Part shown: one piece after another, positions 27,857-29,443 of the stretch
How positions within the stretch are numbered: position 1 is the stretch's first letter
Layout of the letters: each line of letters begins with the position of its first letter
From: a virus
DNA: 29,443 nucleotides
Direction: 5' to 3' (one strand)
Virus record (IMG/VR): IMGVR_UViG_3300047359_000305
Location: 1 to 29,443 of that record
The notes under the pieces: model-generated
Seen by the model: the letters and a program-made list of their open reading frames with translations, nothing else
What the model was told of the DNA's origin: nothing
The model's database searches: none
Position numbers and translations under genes: made by a program

Positions 27857-28454
27857 CACCACACTGTTTACCACGATAATTAGCCTGTAGCATCATACTA
27901 TCAACTGACCTTGCATCAGGAAAATCATACACTTCAGTTTCATAATAACCTAACAGTTCTGCTTTACGTCCTGCATAAGGCGTTACATCAATGTATACAT
28001 TAGGAGTAAAGGCTCCATGTGTACCAAAGGCCCATTCTGTACTTGCTGGTATCTCACACATTAGTAATTTGGTTACACTGCTTTCAGGCTTTGGTCTACA
28101 AGCAACAGTTACGCACTCTGCTACCAGTCTATGGTCTTGGTGTACATCGCCAATAAAATGTGTGTACACTGTGTCAGGTTTTATGTTATTCAGTAGTTGT
28201 TCTACAGAATTACTTGTTTCTTGTCGTGTCATTATACAATCTGACTGATCTAATATTATTCCACTGACACCCATTGCTTTACAGTTCTTTTGAAATTGTG
28301 TACTTCTAGAATCTTCTACGTCTGCGCCTGGACGATTGCCTTTGCATAAACTTACTACTGTAACATCATCGCCGGCACCAAGGTGAGCCATTATTGTTCC
28401 TGCTGGACCAAATGATTCATCGTCTGGGTGTGCGAAGATAAACAGTACTTTCAT
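27801..28454 (-). CDS. PIG-L/LmbE family deacetylase
   Basis: 217 aa. The zinc-binding motifs are clear: AHPDDESFGPAGT (8-20; H9, D11, D12) and HQDHR (105-109). Members deacetylate N-acetylglucosamine-type sugars or conjugates. Neighbours are a sugar epimerase (4-bp overlap, ATGA) and, on the other strand, a CE4 deacetylase, so surface glycan or nucleotide-sugar modification is likely. The end overlaps the plus-strand gene by 56 bp without a terminator between. Confidence 0.92.
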   Translation of the reverse strand: MKVLFIFAHPDDESFGPAGTIMAHLGAGDDVTVVSLCKGNRPGADVEDSRSTQFQKNCKAMGVSGIILDQSDCIMTRQETSNSVEQLLNNIKPDTVYTHFIGDVHQDHRLVAECVTVACRPKPESSVTKLLMCEIPASTEWAFGTHGAFTPNVYIDVTPYAGRKAELLGYYETEVYDFPDARSVDSMMLQANYRGKQCGVSYAEAFQLVFARGQTAL

Positions 28455-29377
28455 ATCATGTCCGTAATAATATCGTCTAATGAATACTTAGGTTCATATC
28501 CAAGACTGCGTATCTTATCAATGTTTGGTACACGATACATAATGTCTTCAAACTCTTTTGTAAATGCTTCTTCGTAAGGTACGTACTGTATCTTAGAACT
28601 ACTACCTGATAGTTTAATTACTTGTTCAGCAAGTTGTTTCATGCTCACAGGATTGTCTGCACCAATATTATAAATTTCATTTGGTTTCTCACTTGCTTTT
28701 ACAAGTGCTTCAACACAATCTTTAATGTGACAGAAACTTCTTACTTGTGAACCATCTCCATGTACTATAATATCTTTGCCTGCTTTAGCGGCTTCAATCA
28801 TCTTTGGCAATACCATTCCGTAGTTAGGAAGTTGGCTAGGTCCTGTAATATTAAAGAAACGTACAATGGTGCTGTCAAACCTACTAGCACGTATCATGTG
28901 TTCGCTCATTAGTTTGCTTGTAGCATATGCCCAACGAGCTTTTGAACTTGACCCAATGCCTGGATTGTCTTCTTCTTTAAAGGTAGGACCTTCGCCGTAA
29001 ATTTCACTTGTGGAACTATAGACAACAGGTATCTTTCCTATGTCGTCTAGTATAGGTATAATTTTGTTTGCCAATGCAACATTGTTAAACATTGTTTGCT
29101 TAGGTTGTTCATCGCCTAGTTGTACGCCAACTGAACTTGCAAGGTGGTACACTTGATGTTTGCGACTACATAGTTTCCTAAAGGCACGTTCTTCAATAGT
29201 GTTTAAGTCTGCTTCAACAAACTCAAATAAATTTTTATATTCATCAAACTCATCAAGATCAATTTTACTTGTAGCCAAGTTATCAACTACTGTAATTCTA
29301 TTCCAACGAGTTTTTAGTAAGCGGTGCGTTAGCTCTTTACCTATGAAGCCGGCGCCGCCCAGTAGTAAAATGTTCAT
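28451..29377 (-). CDS. NAD-dependent sugar epimerase/dehydratase (extended SDR)
   Basis: 308 aa. Rossmann motif G7-G-A-G10-F-I-G13, cofactor aspartate in VVDNLATSK, HLASSVGV, the active-site S/T of YSSTSEIYG, and the catalytic Y151-x-x-x-K155 (WAYATSKLMSE). NITGPSQLPNYGMV and the FCHIKDCVEA/NIGADNPVSM segments are those of UDP-glucose/GlcNAc 4-epimerase-like proteins. The exact substrate cannot be told by eye. Ribosome-binding site TTAGGAG. It probably makes or alters a nucleotide sugar used with the PIG-L enzyme downstream. Confidence 0.93.
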   Translation of the reverse strand: MNILLLGGAGFIGKELTHRLLKTRWNRITVVDNLATSKIDLDEFDEYKNLFEFVEADLNTIEERAFRKLCSRKHQVYHLASSVGVQLGDEQPKQTMFNNVALANKIIPILDDIGKIPVVYSSTSEIYGEGPTFKEEDNPGIGSSSKARWAYATSKLMSEHMIRASRFDSTIVRFFNITGPSQLPNYGMVLPKMIEAAKAGKDIIVHGDGSQVRSFCHIKDCVEALVKASEKPNEIYNIGADNPVSMKQLAEQVIKLSGSSSKIQYVPYEEAFTKEFEDIMYRVPNIDKIRSLGYEPKYSLDDIITDMI

Positions 29378-29443
29378 ATATGTCTCCTAACGTAATCTCT
29401 TCAACTTCTATTTCTCTTAGCTCTATAAGTGCATTGACTACTT
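29337..29443 (-). CDS. C-terminal end of an upstream gene (partial)
   Basis: A minus-strand frame entering at the window edge reads NALIELREIEVEEITLGDIY and then runs 41 bp into the start of the epimerase gene, ending at TAA 29339-29337. It is the only one of the three frames here without an early stop. The residue mix looks coding, and such overlaps are usual in this genome, but 34 codons are too few to name it. Confidence 0.45.
   Translation of the reverse strand, partial: VVNALIELREIEVEEITLGDIYEHFTTGRRRLHR

Noticed and set aside
1-29443. tRNA genes, CRISPR arrays, insertion sequences, integrase or attachment sites
   Set aside because: No cloverleaf with the usual T-loop apart from the tmRNA, no regularly spaced repeats, no transposase or integrase motifs; the repeats seen are inside fibre genes.

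Overview
The window looks like 29.4 kb of the late and accessory part of a low-GC (roughly 38% by eye) marine T4-like myovirus genome. The evidence is the mix of class Ia ribonucleotide reductase with glutaredoxin, very long tail fibres, a PAAR spike tip, many small 60-150 aa T4-cyanophage/pelagiphage-type proteins, 1-4 nt gene overlaps, and repeated TATAAATA-type late promoter boxes. Almost everything is on the minus strand; only a lipase and a polysaccharide deacetylase are on the plus strand. The host is probably a marine alphaproteobacterium (SAR11-like or roseobacter-like). That inference rests mainly on a circularly permuted two-piece tmRNA of the alphaproteobacterial type; cyanobacteria and some betaproteobacteria also have permuted tmRNAs.

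Layout, left to right. 1-640: a truncated staphylococcal-nuclease-like protein and a membrane protein. 721-2704: an outer-membrane porin-like protein and a PRPP synthetase, behind a sigma70-type promoter and closed by a strong terminator. 2719-3068: a stand-alone permuted tmRNA gene with its own promoter and terminator. 3065-4378: six very small proteins, two of them tandem paralogues. 4452-11416: the PAAR tip, a 2136-residue tail fibre with internal repeats, and a small companion, behind a late-type promoter. 11437-16079: an Sm-like candidate, a 2OG-Fe(II) oxygenase, glutaredoxin, NrdB and NrdA (DNA precursor synthesis). 16136-18288: a second fibre/spike with a beta-helix and an unknown protein. 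18318-19362: a PD-(D/E)XK nuclease and an NfuA-like Fe-S protein behind a perfect-consensus sigma70 promoter. 19367-26476: a head/structural block. 26557-27856 (+): lipase and NodB-type deacetylase. 27801-29443: a LmbE/PIG-L deacetylase, an NAD-dependent sugar epimerase and the tail of a further gene, probably a glycan-modification operon.

The head block (19.4-26.5 kb) has the most unexplained structure. Most of its proteins begin with a short M-[K/R]-x-x-E-[hydrophobic]-like leader followed by an L-x-E site near residue 15. This resembles the capsid-targeting sequences of T4 internal proteins that the gp21 protease cleaves. The set includes highly basic histone-like proteins and two enzymes, a pol-beta-type nucleotidyltransferase and a KxDG ligase-like nucleotidyltransferase, suggesting an enzyme pair packaged in the head and perhaps injected. 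The 281-aa acidic protein of this block ends at an A AAA AAG slippery heptamer directly before its stop; the next reading frame has no ATG or GTG until well inside it and is open through the junction, so a programmed -1 frameshift (or a homopolymer error) is likely.

Expression can be partly read from the DNA. Four sigma70-type promoters with perfect TTGACA boxes and 17-nt spacers precede prs, tmRNA, nrdB and the NfuA-like gene. NNTAAATA boxes precede structural genes. Three TTCG-loop or T-rich intrinsic terminators close porin, tmRNA and a 115-aa putative structural gene. All functions are inferred from sequence motifs; no searches were run.
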